A stretch of DNA of 46,634 nt, from the NCBI GenBank assembly GCA_018819205.1, contig JAHJQE010000010.1, positions 1 through 46,634 on the forward strand, given 5' to 3'. Shown here in pieces: positions 34,030 to 42,133 of this stretch. The notes under the pieces were generated by a model. That model was not told the DNA's origin. It saw only the letters and a list, made by a program, of their open reading frames with translations, and ran no database searches. Within the stretch, counting starts at the first letter, position 1; each line of letters opens with the position of its first letter. Origin of the DNA: Gammaproteobacteria bacterium (GTDB lineage Bacteria; Pseudomonadota; Gammaproteobacteria; Burkholderiales; Gallionellaceae). The position numbers were made by a program, and so were the translations under genes.

Positions 34030-34737
34030 ATGGTCGGCACCGAACACACCTCCAAACAATTCGACGCAGAGCTGGAAGCCGTTCGCGCGCGAGTGCTGCA
34101 GATGGGCGGACTGGTCGAGAACCAGATCAAGTTGGCTATCGAATCGCTGGTCACCGGAGACGTGGCATTGATGACGCAGGTGATCGAAGACGATCATCGG
34201 GTCAACGCGATGGAAGTCGAGATCGACGAAAGCTGCAACCACATCCTGGTGCGTCGCCAACCCGCCGCAGGTGACCTGCGCATGGTGATGACCGTGATCA
34301 AGACCATCACCGATCTGGAACGTATCGGCGACGAAGCCGAGAAGATCGCGCGCATGGCCAAGCTGCTGTCGCAGAAGGAACGTCTGCATTTGCCGCGTTA
34401 CAACGAGATCAAGCATGCCGGTGAGATCGCGCTCGACATGCTGCGCAAATCGCTGGACGCATTCGCCCGCCTCAACCTGACCGCCGCGGCAGAAGTGGTG
34501 CGTCAGGACGAGCAGGTGGACGAAGAGTTCCGCGCCATCATGCGTTACCTCATCACCTTCATGATGGAAGACCCGCGCACCATCTCCACTTCGCTGGAGA
34601 TCCTGTTCGTGGCCAAGGCCATCGAGCGTATCGGCGACCATGCCAAGAACATGTCCGAATACGTGGTCTACATGGTCAAAGGTCGCGACGTGCGCCACGT
34701 CACTGTCGAAGAGATCGAGCGGGAAGTGCAGCTGTAA
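34030..34737 (+). CDS. phoU: Phosphate transport system regulator PhoU
   Basis: The 235-aa product has two PhoU three-helix repeats. The first contains VNAMEVEIDESCNHILVRRQPAAGDLRMVMTVIKTITDLERIGDEAEKIA, the second DEQVDEEFRAIMRYLITFM, then EILFVAKAIERIGDHAKNMSEYVVYMV. The E/D-x-x-x-D metal sites are kept. AAGGA at 34019-34023 is directly before the ATG at 34024 but 6 nt from the ATG at 34030, so the latter is the likelier start. PhoU damps Pho-regulon signalling; no pst genes are seen here, but ppx follows. Confidence 0.93.
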   Translation: MVGTEHTSKQFDAELEAVRARVLQMGGLVENQIKLAIESLVTGDVALMTQVIEDDHRVNAMEVEIDESCNHILVRRQPAAGDLRMVMTVIKTITDLERIGDEAEKIARMAKLLSQKERLHLPRYNEIKHAGEIALDMLRKSLDAFARLNLTAAAEVVRQDEQVDEEFRAIMRYLITFMMEDPRTISTSLEILFVAKAIERIGDHAKNMSEYVVYMVKGRDVRHVTVEEIEREVQL

Positions 34738-34754
34738 GCAGCTGCCGACGCGAT

Positions 34755-36233
34755 TTGCACCGCCAACCTCTCCTTGCCGCCGTCGATCTGGGTTCCAACA
34801 GTTTCAGGCTGCAGGTTGCGCGCGTCGAGAACGATCAGCTCTATATGCTGGACGGCCTGCGCGAGGCGGTGCGCCTCGCATCTGGTATCACTGCCGACAG
34901 ACGCCTGGATCAGGCTTCCCAGAAACGCGCCCTTGAATGTCTGCAACGCTTCGGCGAGCGCCTGCGCGACCTGCCGCGAGGAGCGGTGCGTGCAGTCGGC
35001 ACCAATTCCCTGCGCGTAGCAAAGAATGCCCCCGATTTTCTCAAGCAGGCTGAAGCAGCACTCGGATTTCCCATCGAAGTCATCGCGGGACGCGAAGAAG
35101 CGCGATTGATCTATCTGGGTGTCGCGCAGGGATTGCCGCAAGATGAAGAACGGCGCTTGGTGATGGACATCGGCGGTGGCTCCACCGAATTTATCATCGG
35201 CGAAGGCTTGCAGCCCCTTCATCTGGAAAGTCTGTACATGGGCTGCGTCAGCTACAGTGCCCGTTTCTTTGCCGATGGCAAACTCACCAAATCCAGCCTT
35301 AAGCAAGCCGAGTTGGCTGCGCGCAACGAACTGCAAGCCATCGTGTCGGAATATTCACACGGCCACTGGAGCGTGGCACTGGGTTCGTCGGGCACAGCAC
35401 GGGTGCTTTGCGACGTGCTGGAGCAGAACGGTTACAGCGCGTCCGGCATCACGCGTGAAGGGTTGGAAAAGCTGCGCGCCAAGATGCTGGAAGTTGGCGA
35501 TGTCGCCAAGCTCGACCTGCCGGGTATGAAGGCAGATCGAGTGCCGGTGTTTGCGGGCGGGTTCGCCATCATGTATGCCGCCTTCTGCGAACTGGGCATC
35601 GAATTGATGCGGCCTGCACTGGGCGCGTTGCGCGAAGGGGTGTTGTACGACTTGTTGGGTCGCTTCACACACAACGATATGCGCGATGCGACCGTGCAGC
35701 AGTTCAAGCGGCGCTATCACGTCGATCATGCGCAGACGGATAGAGTACGTGCGCTGGCGGCGCATCTGGCGCAACAGTTCGCAGATGGTCATGCCGATGA
35801 AGAAGACATGCAGCTACTGGCCTGGGCATGCGACCTGCACGAGATCGGCATCAGCGTCGCGCACAGTGGCTATCACAAACATTCCGCCTACATCCTGGCC
35901 AATGCCGACATGCCTGGTTTTTCGCGCATGGCGCAGCAGCGTTTGAGTCTGTTGGCGCTGTCTCACCGCGGCAAGCTGGAAAAGGTGCGTGAGCAGCTAT
36001 CGGAATGGCAAGTGACAGCCAAGGTGATGGCATTGCGGCTCGCCGCCCTGTTCTATCGGAATCGCAGTGATGTCGTGCTGCCCAAGATGCAGGGAATATT
36101 CAGTGGAACGAAATTCCATTTGCAGTTGAGCGGCGACTGGCTGGCGCAGAACCCGCTGACAGAGACAGCCCTGCAAGCCGAAGCCAAACAATGGAAATCG
36201 CTCGGCATCAGTCTGCAGATCGAAGCGAACTAG
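34755..36233 (+). CDS. ppx: Exopolyphosphatase (Ppx/GppA family)
   Basis: The 492-aa ASKHA-fold phosphatase has AAVDLGSNSFRLQVARV near the start, AVGTNSLRVAKN, VIAGREEARLIYLGVAQG, DIGGGSTEFIIGEG, and GSSGTARVL. The C-terminal HD-like domain includes AWACDLHEIGISVAHSGYHKHSAYIL. It degrades polyphosphate, or pppGpp in GppA-type members; sequence alone does not settle which. The start is TTG at 34755, 17 nt after phoU; no ATG gives the full ASKHA motif. Confidence 0.9.
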   Translation: MHRQPLLAAVDLGSNSFRLQVARVENDQLYMLDGLREAVRLASGITADRRLDQASQKRALECLQRFGERLRDLPRGAVRAVGTNSLRVAKNAPDFLKQAEAALGFPIEVIAGREEARLIYLGVAQGLPQDEERRLVMDIGGGSTEFIIGEGLQPLHLESLYMGCVSYSARFFADGKLTKSSLKQAELAARNELQAIVSEYSHGHWSVALGSSGTARVLCDVLEQNGYSASGITREGLEKLRAKMLEVGDVAKLDLPGMKADRVPVFAGGFAIMYAAFCELGIELMRPALGALREGVLYDLLGRFTHNDMRDATVQQFKRRYHVDHAQTDRVRALAAHLAQQFADGHADEEDMQLLAWACDLHEIGISVAHSGYHKHSAYILANADMPGFSRMAQQRLSLLALSHRGKLEKVREQLSEWQVTAKVMALRLAALFYRNRSDVVLPKMQGIFSGTKFHLQLSGDWLAQNPLTETALQAEAKQWKSLGISLQIEAN

Positions 36234-36244
36234 TATTGTTCTGA

Positions 36245-36333
36245 TCCGGGTTCTCTGACGCTCTTTATTCACTGTCCTAAATCCGCCCCGAAGCTGTCTA
36301 GACAGTCGCTGCATAGTACGTTTATGCAGAGGA
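36245..36333 (+). repeat. Partial duplicate of the rnpB promoter region and RNA 5' end
   Basis: This stretch repeats 36389-36478, shifted by about 145 bp. The last 44 bases (GAAGCTG.CTAGACAGTCGC through TGCAGAGGA) match the rnpB 5' end with one substitution (G to T at 36297). The first part matches the rnpB upstream region, including the string GACGCTCTTT, with several changes and a 1-nt indel near the -10 position (CTAAAT here, TAAACT at rnpB). The copy stops before the conserved P4 core, so it cannot encode a working ribozyme. Confidence 0.88.
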
Positions 36334-36421
36334 CAACGTCAGTTGCAGTGCAGACTCATGCGCGAAGCGCGTGACGTCGGAACTAAAGTCCGGGTTCCCG
36401 GACGCTCTTTGACCACCGTGA

Positions 36422-36427
36422 TAAACT
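36422..36427 (+). promoter_or_regulatory. Probable -10 element of rnpB
   Basis: TAAACT ends 7 bp before the expected first base of RNase P RNA at 36435. No consensus -35 hexamer is visible at the usual distance; TTGACC at 36409-36414 is too close to serve. Confidence 0.4.
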
Positions 36428-36434
36428 CCGCCCC

Positions 36435-36783
36435 GAAGCTGGCTAGACAGTCGCTGCATAGTACGTTTATGCAGAGGAAAGTCCGGGCTCCACAGAGCGG
36501 GATGCCGGTTAACGGCCGGACGCCGTGAGGCGATGGAAAGTGCCACAGAAAATATACCGCCTAAGTTCCTTCGGGAGCCGGTAAGGTTGAAATGGCGAGG
36601 TAAGAGCTCACCGCGGACGTGGTAACACGGACGGCAGGGTAAACCCCATCCGGAGCAAGACCAAATAGGCTGGCTATGACGTTGCTCGCGTCGCCAGCGG
36701 GTAGGTTGCTTGAGCGTAAGGTAACGAAACGCCTAGAGGAATGACTGTCCACGACAGAACCCGGCTTACCGGCCAGCTTCACC
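36435..36783 (+). ncRNA. rnpB: RNase P RNA (type A)
   Basis: The roughly 349-nt RNA has the bacterial type A landmarks in order. The 5' end GAAGCTGGC pairs with GGCCAGCTTC at the 3' end (P1). A short P3 hairpin TGCATA/TATGCA follows, then the conserved GAGGAAAGTCCGGGCTCC (P4 and CR-I region), the GGTAAGAGCTCACCGC segment, CCGGAGCAAGACCAAATAGG, and GGTTGCTTGAG. The end is AATGACTGTCCACGACAGAA followed by CCCGGCTTACCGG. It matures tRNA 5' ends with RnpA. A duplicate of its 5' end lies upstream. Confidence 0.97.
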
Positions 36784-36841
36784 TGATATGTTTCGTGGCA
36801 GATGCATGCGACGAATTGAAAGGAACACGAAAGCATCGACT

Positions 36842-38431
36842 ATGCGATTAAAAAGCCTTATCCAGTTTTCACTGTTGACGATCCTGTTCCTGTTCGCACT
36901 GAACTTCGCGCTCAACTTCTGGAACGTGCATCAAAAGAGTCAGGCGGTCGAGCAATTGCAGCAAGAGACAGAACTGCTGGCGGTGACCACCTCGATCAAG
37001 CAGGGTATCGCCGATATCCAGAAGCAGGTCACCCGTCTGGGACAGTTGCCGCAGGACAGCGTGCCTGCACTCAGTGCCAGGGAAAAAGATAAGGTCGAAG
37101 CGCAGTCTGCGCGTGTGGCCGGTGAGATCACTCAACTCAAATCGATGGCGGATGTGGCGCTGCTGAACAAAGTGGCCGCCATGCAGGCTCGATACATGGA
37201 GCTGTCCGCTTCCTGGCATCTGTTCTACAACCATTTCGGTAACGATTCCGCGCAGGCCATGACCGAGCTTGTGCTGCACGCCGAGCCATACAGTCAGCAG
37301 CTGATCTACGAGGATCTGCCTGCGCTCGAAGCGCATGAGAGAGAATTGATCGGGCAAGCGCAACAGCGCCTGCAAGCGGTCGAATGGTGGTCTGAACGCA
37401 CATCGATCTTTATCTTCCTGCTGTCGCTGCTGATCGCGTTGTCATTCGCGGTACGTGTCTATCGCCGTGTCGTCGACGGCATGCGTGCTTTTGCGCCGGG
37501 AGTCGCCACCGTGCTGGAAGGGGGCGAGGCGCGTATCGGTCTGGAAACCAAGGACGAGCTGGGAGAGATCGCCGCGGCCTTCGACACCCTGAGCGATGAT
37601 CTGCACGCATCGCGCAAGCACTGTGCCGAACTGGAACAGGATCTGGCCGAACGCAACGAAGAGGTCGAGGCGCAGCGCAAGGAAGCGAAGTCGCTACTGC
37701 GCAACATTCTGCCGGCGACGGTGGCGGAAGAGTTCCGCGACAAGGGCACTGTGCAACCGAAGTATCTGGAAGACGTCACCATACTGTTCACGGACTTCGT
37801 GGGCTTCTCCGCCTCGACCGAAAAGCTCGCCGCGGAAGACCTGGTACACATGCTGCACGACTACTTCAGCACCTTCGACGAGATCTGTGCACGCTACGGC
37901 ATGGAGAAGCTGAAGACCATCGGCGACAGCTATATGTGTGCCGGCGGTTTGCCGGAGCGCAATCCTTCGCATCCGGTGGATGCGGTGATGGCCGCGATGG
38001 AGATCGTCGAGGCAGTGAACGAGCGCAGCAACCGCAATCCAAACTGGTCGATACGTATCGGCATCCACACCGGGCATGTGATCGCCGGAATGGTCGGCAC
38101 GCAGAAGTTCGCCTATGACATCTGGGGCGAATCTGTGAACTACGCTTCACGGGTGGAATCCAGCGGGGAGCCGAACCGCATCGCGCTGTCGGCGCAGACG
38201 CATGGACGCATCAAGGACTTCTTCGAGTGCGAGAAACGCGTCAAGACGCACAGCAAGGTCTCGCACAAGATGGATCTGTATTTCGTGAACGGCTTCACGT
38301 CCAGTCTGGTGGAAGATACCAGGCAGATGCCGCCGGAAGCTTTCGTGCGACGCTATCGCAGCTACTTCCAGAAAGAGCCGCCGTCCTTCCCGCCGTTGCG
38401 GACCGCCCTCTCGGGCAAGGCCGAGAAATAA
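36842..38431 (+). CDS. Membrane-bound class III adenylate cyclase with HAMP-like linker
   Basis: The 529-aa protein has TM1 (about 6-26), a roughly 160-aa periplasmic sensor-like helical region, TM2 (about 188-206), a HAMP-like and coiled-coil linker (about 207-290), and a class III cyclase domain (about 310-490). Metal ligands are D318 (FTDFVGFS) and D362 (TIGDSYM). K358 and D426 (YDIWGES) are the pair that selects adenine, and N433 and R437 are the transition-state residues. It should make cAMP in response to a periplasmic or membrane signal. The ATG at 36842 gives a clean TM1; starts at 36788 or 36806 would add a basic tail. Confidence 0.85.
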   Translation: MRLKSLIQFSLLTILFLFALNFALNFWNVHQKSQAVEQLQQETELLAVTTSIKQGIADIQKQVTRLGQLPQDSVPALSAREKDKVEAQSARVAGEITQLKSMADVALLNKVAAMQARYMELSASWHLFYNHFGNDSAQAMTELVLHAEPYSQQLIYEDLPALEAHERELIGQAQQRLQAVEWWSERTSIFIFLLSLLIALSFAVRVYRRVVDGMRAFAPGVATVLEGGEARIGLETKDELGEIAAAFDTLSDDLHASRKHCAELEQDLAERNEEVEAQRKEAKSLLRNILPATVAEEFRDKGTVQPKYLEDVTILFTDFVGFSASTEKLAAEDLVHMLHDYFSTFDEICARYGMEKLKTIGDSYMCAGGLPERNPSHPVDAVMAAMEIVEAVNERSNRNPNWSIRIGIHTGHVIAGMVGTQKFAYDIWGESVNYASRVESSGEPNRIALSAQTHGRIKDFFECEKRVKTHSKVSHKMDLYFVNGFTSSLVEDTRQMPPEAFVRRYRSYFQKEPPSFPPLRTALSGKAEK

Positions 38432-38458
38432 AAAACGGGGCATCAAGCCCCGTTTTTT
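38431..38458. terminator. Bidirectional terminator between the cyclase gene and dsbC
   Basis: AAAAACGGGGC-ATCAA-GCCCCGTTTTTT gives an 11-bp stem with A and T tracts on both sides. It starts at the last base of the cyclase stop and overlaps the dsbC stop codon, serving both convergent transcripts. Confidence 0.92.
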
Positions 38459-39155
38459 ATTTGTTCTCGTTCAGTGCCTGTTCCAGCTTGTCCGCGGGCA
38501 GATAACCCGGGTTGATCACACCGTTGGCGAAGATCAATGCGGGCGTGCCGTTCACCTTCAGCTTGCGGCCCAAAGCCATGACCTCTTCCGTCGGCACCTT
38601 GCAGGTGGCCGGTTTTGGCTGCACGCCGTTTTGCATCAGCTGGTCCCATGCTTTCACCGGATCCTTGCTGCAACGGACCGCCTGCACCTTCTCGGCTGAG
38701 CCGTTGAAGATCGGGTACATGAACAGATACAGCGTCACATTGTCGATGCTCACCAGCTCCTGCTCCAGCTTCTTGCAGTAGCCGCAGTTCGGGTCGGTGA
38801 AGTAAGCCAGCTTGCGGCTGCCGTCGCCCTTCACTTTTTTCACAGCCAGCTCCAGCGGCAGCTTGTCGAATTCCACGGCGAACAGTGTGCGTGCGCGCGC
38901 TTCGGTCAGGTTGCGGCGTGCCTTCAGGTCGAACATCTGGCCGTCGATCAGGATCTCGGCCTTCTCGTCGGTATAGAAGATATGGTCGCCGGTCACCACT
39001 TCGTACAGGCCGGAGATAGGCGCGGGGTTCACCTGATCCACCGGGCCGATCAACTGCTGGTAATTCTTGAGCGAATCCTTGACGGCGGCAGACTTGTCAC
39101 CGGCAGCGTGGGCGAGAGAAACGGAGAGCAACAGCAGCAACAGGGTTCTGAACAT
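38457..39155 (-). CDS. dsbC: Thiol:disulfide interchange protein DsbC
   Basis: This 232-aa periplasmic protein has a Sec signal (FRTLLLLLLSVSLAHA) and an N-terminal dimerisation domain (ISGLYEVVTGDHIFYTDEKAEILIDGQMFDL). Its thioredoxin domain has the active site CGYC (C124, C127), a second Cys pair near 162 and 185, and the cis-Pro loop VNGTPALIF. It isomerises wrong disulfides in the periplasm. It follows the hydroxylase gene by 23 bp and shares the terminator above. Confidence 0.94.
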   Translation of the reverse strand: MFRTLLLLLLSVSLAHAAGDKSAAVKDSLKNYQQLIGPVDQVNPAPISGLYEVVTGDHIFYTDEKAEILIDGQMFDLKARRNLTEARARTLFAVEFDKLPLELAVKKVKGDGSRKLAYFTDPNCGYCKKLEQELVSIDNVTLYLFMYPIFNGSAEKVQAVRCSKDPVKAWDQLMQNGVQPKPATCKVPTEEVMALGRKLKVNGTPALIFANGVINPGYLPADKLEQALNENK

Positions 39156-39178
39156 TTAATGCGTCCTTGGTTGGGAAA

Positions 39179-40342
39179 TCAGTTGAGCGCGTGGCGTGCC
39201 AGCATCTTCTTCAGCGGCACGATGGCATTGGTGGCTGCCATGCCGACATTGCGCAGCGTGCGCAGCACCGGATTGGAATTCACAAACAGATGCTTCAGCG
39301 CATCGGTGGTGAGTTGCATGGACAGGATGTCATCCTGCCGTGCCTTCTCGTAACGGCGCAGCAGACGCAGGTCGCCACAATCCAGCGCGCCGCGTTGCAT
39401 CAGCGTTTGCGACAACTCGCGCACGTCGCGCAGGCCGAGGTTCACACCCTGGCCGGACAGCGGGTGCACGTTGTGCGCCGCATCGCCCACCAGCGCCAGA
39501 CGCGGTTTGCAGATGTGTGCCAGATTCAGCACGCGCAGCGCAAAGGCGGCGGGCGCGGTGATCACTTTCAGTTCGCCCAGCGTGTGGTGCGAAGCTTCCG
39601 CTACGCGCGCGCACAATTCCTCGTGCGACAGCGCCAGCAGCTCGGCGGATTTCTCCGGCGTCACCGACCACACGATGGAGATGCGACGTCCCGGCAAAGG
39701 CAGCAGCGCGAGGATGCCGTCTTCGGTGAACCACTGATAGGCGATGCCGCGATGCGCCTTGCTGACGGTGAAGTTGGCGACCAGACCATGCTGGTTGTAG
39801 GGCGTCGGCACTTCCGGCATGACCGTTTGATGGCGCACCCAGGAATCGCGACCGTCCGCGCCGACGATCAGTTTGGCTTTCACCTCGCGTCCGTCCTTCA
39901 GCGTCAGGTTCGCCGCATCGCTATCGATGGCAAGCGCCGCGCATTGCGCGGGATGCAGCAGGGTGAGGTTCTCCTGTTCGCGCAGGCCTTGCCACAGCGC
40001 CTCATGCAGCAAACGGCTCTCGAGGATGAAAGCCATCTCCGGCACGCCCAGTTGATAGGCGCTGAAGTTGAGCTTGGCGCCGGTATCGCCGAAAACTCGC
40101 ATCTCCTCCACCTGCTGCACGCGCGACATATCCAGTCGCTGCCATGCACCACATTCGTGCAGGAACTGGACGTTGCCGGGAGTGAATGCGTAGATGCGCG
40201 CGTCCCAATCGTCTTCGGCCGTAGATGCCTGAGGTGAGGGACCACTTTCAACCAGGGCCAGCTTTAGTCCGCTATCGCGCAATGATGCGGCCAGACTCGC
40301 GCCGACCAGACCGCCGCCGACGATGATGATGTCGAACTCCAT
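39179..40342 (-). CDS. UbiH/UbiF/COQ6-family FAD-dependent monooxygenase
   Basis: The 387-aa flavoprotein has the dinucleotide motif IIVGGGLVGASLAASL (residues 5-20), the DG motif LIVGADGRDSWVR (near 158) and the FAD motif LALVGDAAHNVHPLSGQGVNLGLRDV (near 275-300), the signature of ubiquinone-ring hydroxylases. Which ring position it hydroxylates (UbiH, UbiI, UbiF or UbiM type) cannot be read from motifs. It sits upstream of dsbC in the same direction, a likely two-gene operon. Confidence 0.9.
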   Translation of the reverse strand: MEFDIIIVGGGLVGASLAASLRDSGLKLALVESGPSPQASTAEDDWDARIYAFTPGNVQFLHECGAWQRLDMSRVQQVEEMRVFGDTGAKLNFSAYQLGVPEMAFILESRLLHEALWQGLREQENLTLLHPAQCAALAIDSDAANLTLKDGREVKAKLIVGADGRDSWVRHQTVMPEVPTPYNQHGLVANFTVSKAHRGIAYQWFTEDGILALLPLPGRRISIVWSVTPEKSAELLALSHEELCARVAEASHHTLGELKVITAPAAFALRVLNLAHICKPRLALVGDAAHNVHPLSGQGVNLGLRDVRELSQTLMQRGALDCGDLRLLRRYEKARQDDILSMQLTTDALKHLFVNSNPVLRTLRNVGMAATNAIVPLKKMLARHALN

Positions 40343-40466
40343 ATGGACACCTCACACTTTAGGGTTAAGTAGACAGCCCAGATAGGGTACTGCCCGTAAA
40401 AAACTGCGGGCATCATAGCATGAGCGAGTTGATTAATTTATAATCGCCGCCCCCTTCAGGAATCGC

Positions 40467-40703
40467 CTCAAGGGGGCCTCGAAAATCGTTACGAGCAATT
40501 TGAGTGCAAGGCGCACGGAGCGCAGTGACGAAGAAAACGAGCAAAGTGAGTTTCGGCGAAGACTAACCTTTAGGTTATGTCGAAGCCACATACCCATCGA
40601 GGAAGCGAAAACGAAGTTTCGGTGGAGGCTCATACGCATGGCGTGTGATGCCGTAACCAACACCGTGACAACATTGAACGCAGTAGATTTTAAGGCCCCC
40701 CTG
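40467..40703. repeat. Large intergenic inverted-repeat element upstream of dusB
   Basis: The gene-free stretch 40343-40704 is mostly this element. CTCAAGGGGGCCT (40467-40479) is complementary at 12 of 13 positions to 40691-40703, and weaker pairing continues inward. A local hairpin GCCCCCTT/AAGGGGGC (40449-40477) competes with the left arm. The interior carries GTGCAAGGCGCACGGAGCG, CAGTGACGAAG and CTAACCTTTAGGTTATGTCGA, which resemble the core of the element at 8848-8967. It ends 1 nt before the dusB GTG, so it would be part of the dusB leader or would contain its promoter. Confidence 0.6.
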
Positions 40704-40704
40704 A

Positions 40705-41715
40705 GTGCAAATCGGTAAGTACAAATTGAAGAACAACCTGATCGTCGCCCCCATGGCGGGTGTGACCGATCGGCCGTTCCGCATCCTGTGCAAACGCATG
40801 GGTGCGGGCATGGCGGTGTCCGAGATGGTGGCTTCCAACTCATTGCTGTACGGTTCCGAAAAAACAAAACGCCGCGCCAACCACGCAGGTGAAGTCGATC
40901 CCATCTCGGTGCAGATCGTCGGTGCCGATCCAAAGATGCTGGCGCAGGCCGCGCAACACAACGTGGACAACGGCGCGCAGATCATCGACATCAACATGGG
41001 CTGTCCCGCCAAGAAGATCTGCAACGTCATGGCCGGTTCCGCCCTGATGCAGAACGAGCTGCTGGTGGCCGAGATACTCGAAGCGGTGGTCAAATCGGTC
41101 GACGTGCCGGTCACGCTGAAGATCCGCACCGGCTGGGACAAGCAGAATCGCAACGCCGCCAACATCGCGCGCATCGCCGAAGCCAGCGGCATCCAGGCAC
41201 TGGCCATCCACGGCCGCACCCGCGCCTGCGCCTACACCGGCGACGCCGAATACGACACCATCCGCGCCGTCAAAGACGCGGTGCGCATCCCCATCATCGC
41301 CAACGGCGACATCACCACGCCGGAAAAAGCCAAATACGTGCTCGACCATACCGGCGCCGACGCCGTGATGATCGGCCGCGCCGCACAAGGCCGACCCTGG
41401 CTGTTCCGCGAGATCGAACATTTCCTCACCACAGACACGCACCTGCTGTCGCCGCACGTCGGCGAGATCCATGATGTGCTGGTCGCCCATCTGGCCGACC
41501 TGTACGACTTCTACGGCGAACACACCGGGCTGCGCGTCGCGCGCAAACACATCTCTTGGTACACCAAGGGACTGGTCGGCTCCGCCGTGTTCCGCCATCG
41601 CATGAATCAACTGGAAAGCGTGGACGCGCAGATGCAGGCCGTCTCCGATTTCTTCGAAGAACAAAAAGCCGGCAGCGAAAGGCTACAGTACGAACGGGAG
41701 GCTGCCGCCGCGTAA
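40705..41715 (+). CDS. dusB: tRNA-dihydrouridine synthase DusB
   Basis: The 336-aa FMN TIM-barrel protein has LIVAPMAGVTDRPFR (11-25), SEMVASNSLLY, the catalytic-Cys region DINMGCPAKKICN (about 94-106), KIRTGWD, AIHGRTRACAYTGDAEYD, and IIANGDITTPEKA with MIGRAAQGRPW. DusB precedes fis in most proteobacteria, as here. The start is GTG at 40705, immediately after the inverted-repeat element; MQIGKYKL matches the family start. Confidence 0.95.
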   Translation: MQIGKYKLKNNLIVAPMAGVTDRPFRILCKRMGAGMAVSEMVASNSLLYGSEKTKRRANHAGEVDPISVQIVGADPKMLAQAAQHNVDNGAQIIDINMGCPAKKICNVMAGSALMQNELLVAEILEAVVKSVDVPVTLKIRTGWDKQNRNAANIARIAEASGIQALAIHGRTRACAYTGDAEYDTIRAVKDAVRIPIIANGDITTPEKAKYVLDHTGADAVMIGRAAQGRPWLFREIEHFLTTDTHLLSPHVGEIHDVLVAHLADLYDFYGEHTGLRVARKHISWYTKGLVGSAVFRHRMNQLESVDAQMQAVSDFFEEQKAGSERLQYEREAAAA

Positions 41716-41771
41716 ACGGTGAGCAGAGAGTCACCGGCAGATAAGCCGGGGCTCGGGAGAGGAGAGGGGCA

Positions 41772-41804
41772 GACACATGGCGGCAGAGCAGTGCCCCATG
41801 TGTC
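41772..41804 (+). promoter_or_regulatory. Stem-loop in the fis leader
   Basis: GACACATGG (41772-41780) pairs perfectly with CCATGTGTC (41796-41804). An inner GGC/GCC pair extends the stem past one bulge, around loop AGAGCAGT. It lies in the 141-bp gap between dusB and fis and is not followed directly by a T tract, so it looks more like a processing or regulatory structure than a terminator. Confidence 0.45.
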
Positions 41805-41856
41805 GATATCTTTTGGGACAGGCAGCACCGCAGCACAGAACAACAAGGGGGCAGTA

Positions 41857-42114
41857 ATGAGCAGTGAAGATTGTGGCATCAACGAGAACGACATCGCCAA
41901 GCATGTGCGCAAAGCACTCAACGACTACTTCAAGGACCTGGACGGTGAAGAACCCTCCTGCAGCGTGTACGACATGGTGATCGACTGCGTGGAAAAACCG
42001 CTGATCGAGACCGTCTTGCAACATGCCGGAGGCAACCAGACACGCACCGCCGACCTGCTCGGCATCAATCGCAACACACTGCGCAAGAAGATGCAGGAAC
42101 ACCAAATCAAATAA
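41857..42114 (+). CDS. fis: Fis family DNA-binding protein
   Basis: The 85-aa Fis-type protein has a C-terminal helix-turn-helix ([27 protein letters not shown], residues about 57-84) preceded by the dimer helices ([19 protein letters not shown]). It is shorter than enterobacterial Fis (98 aa), as usual in betaproteobacteria. It starts after AAGGGGG. The frame reaches back to 41719, but that part is leader sequence. Confidence 0.93.
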   Translation: MSSEDCGINENDIAKHVRKALNDYFKDLDGEEPSCSVYDMVIDCVEKPLIETVLQHAGGNQTRTADLLGINRNTLRKKMQEHQIK

Positions 42115-42133
42115 TCATCCACGAAAGAAAAAA

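Noticed and set aside
36409-36414. TTGACC as -35 box of rnpB
   Set aside because: It is only 7 bp from the likely -10 element and too near the known RNA start to serve as -35.
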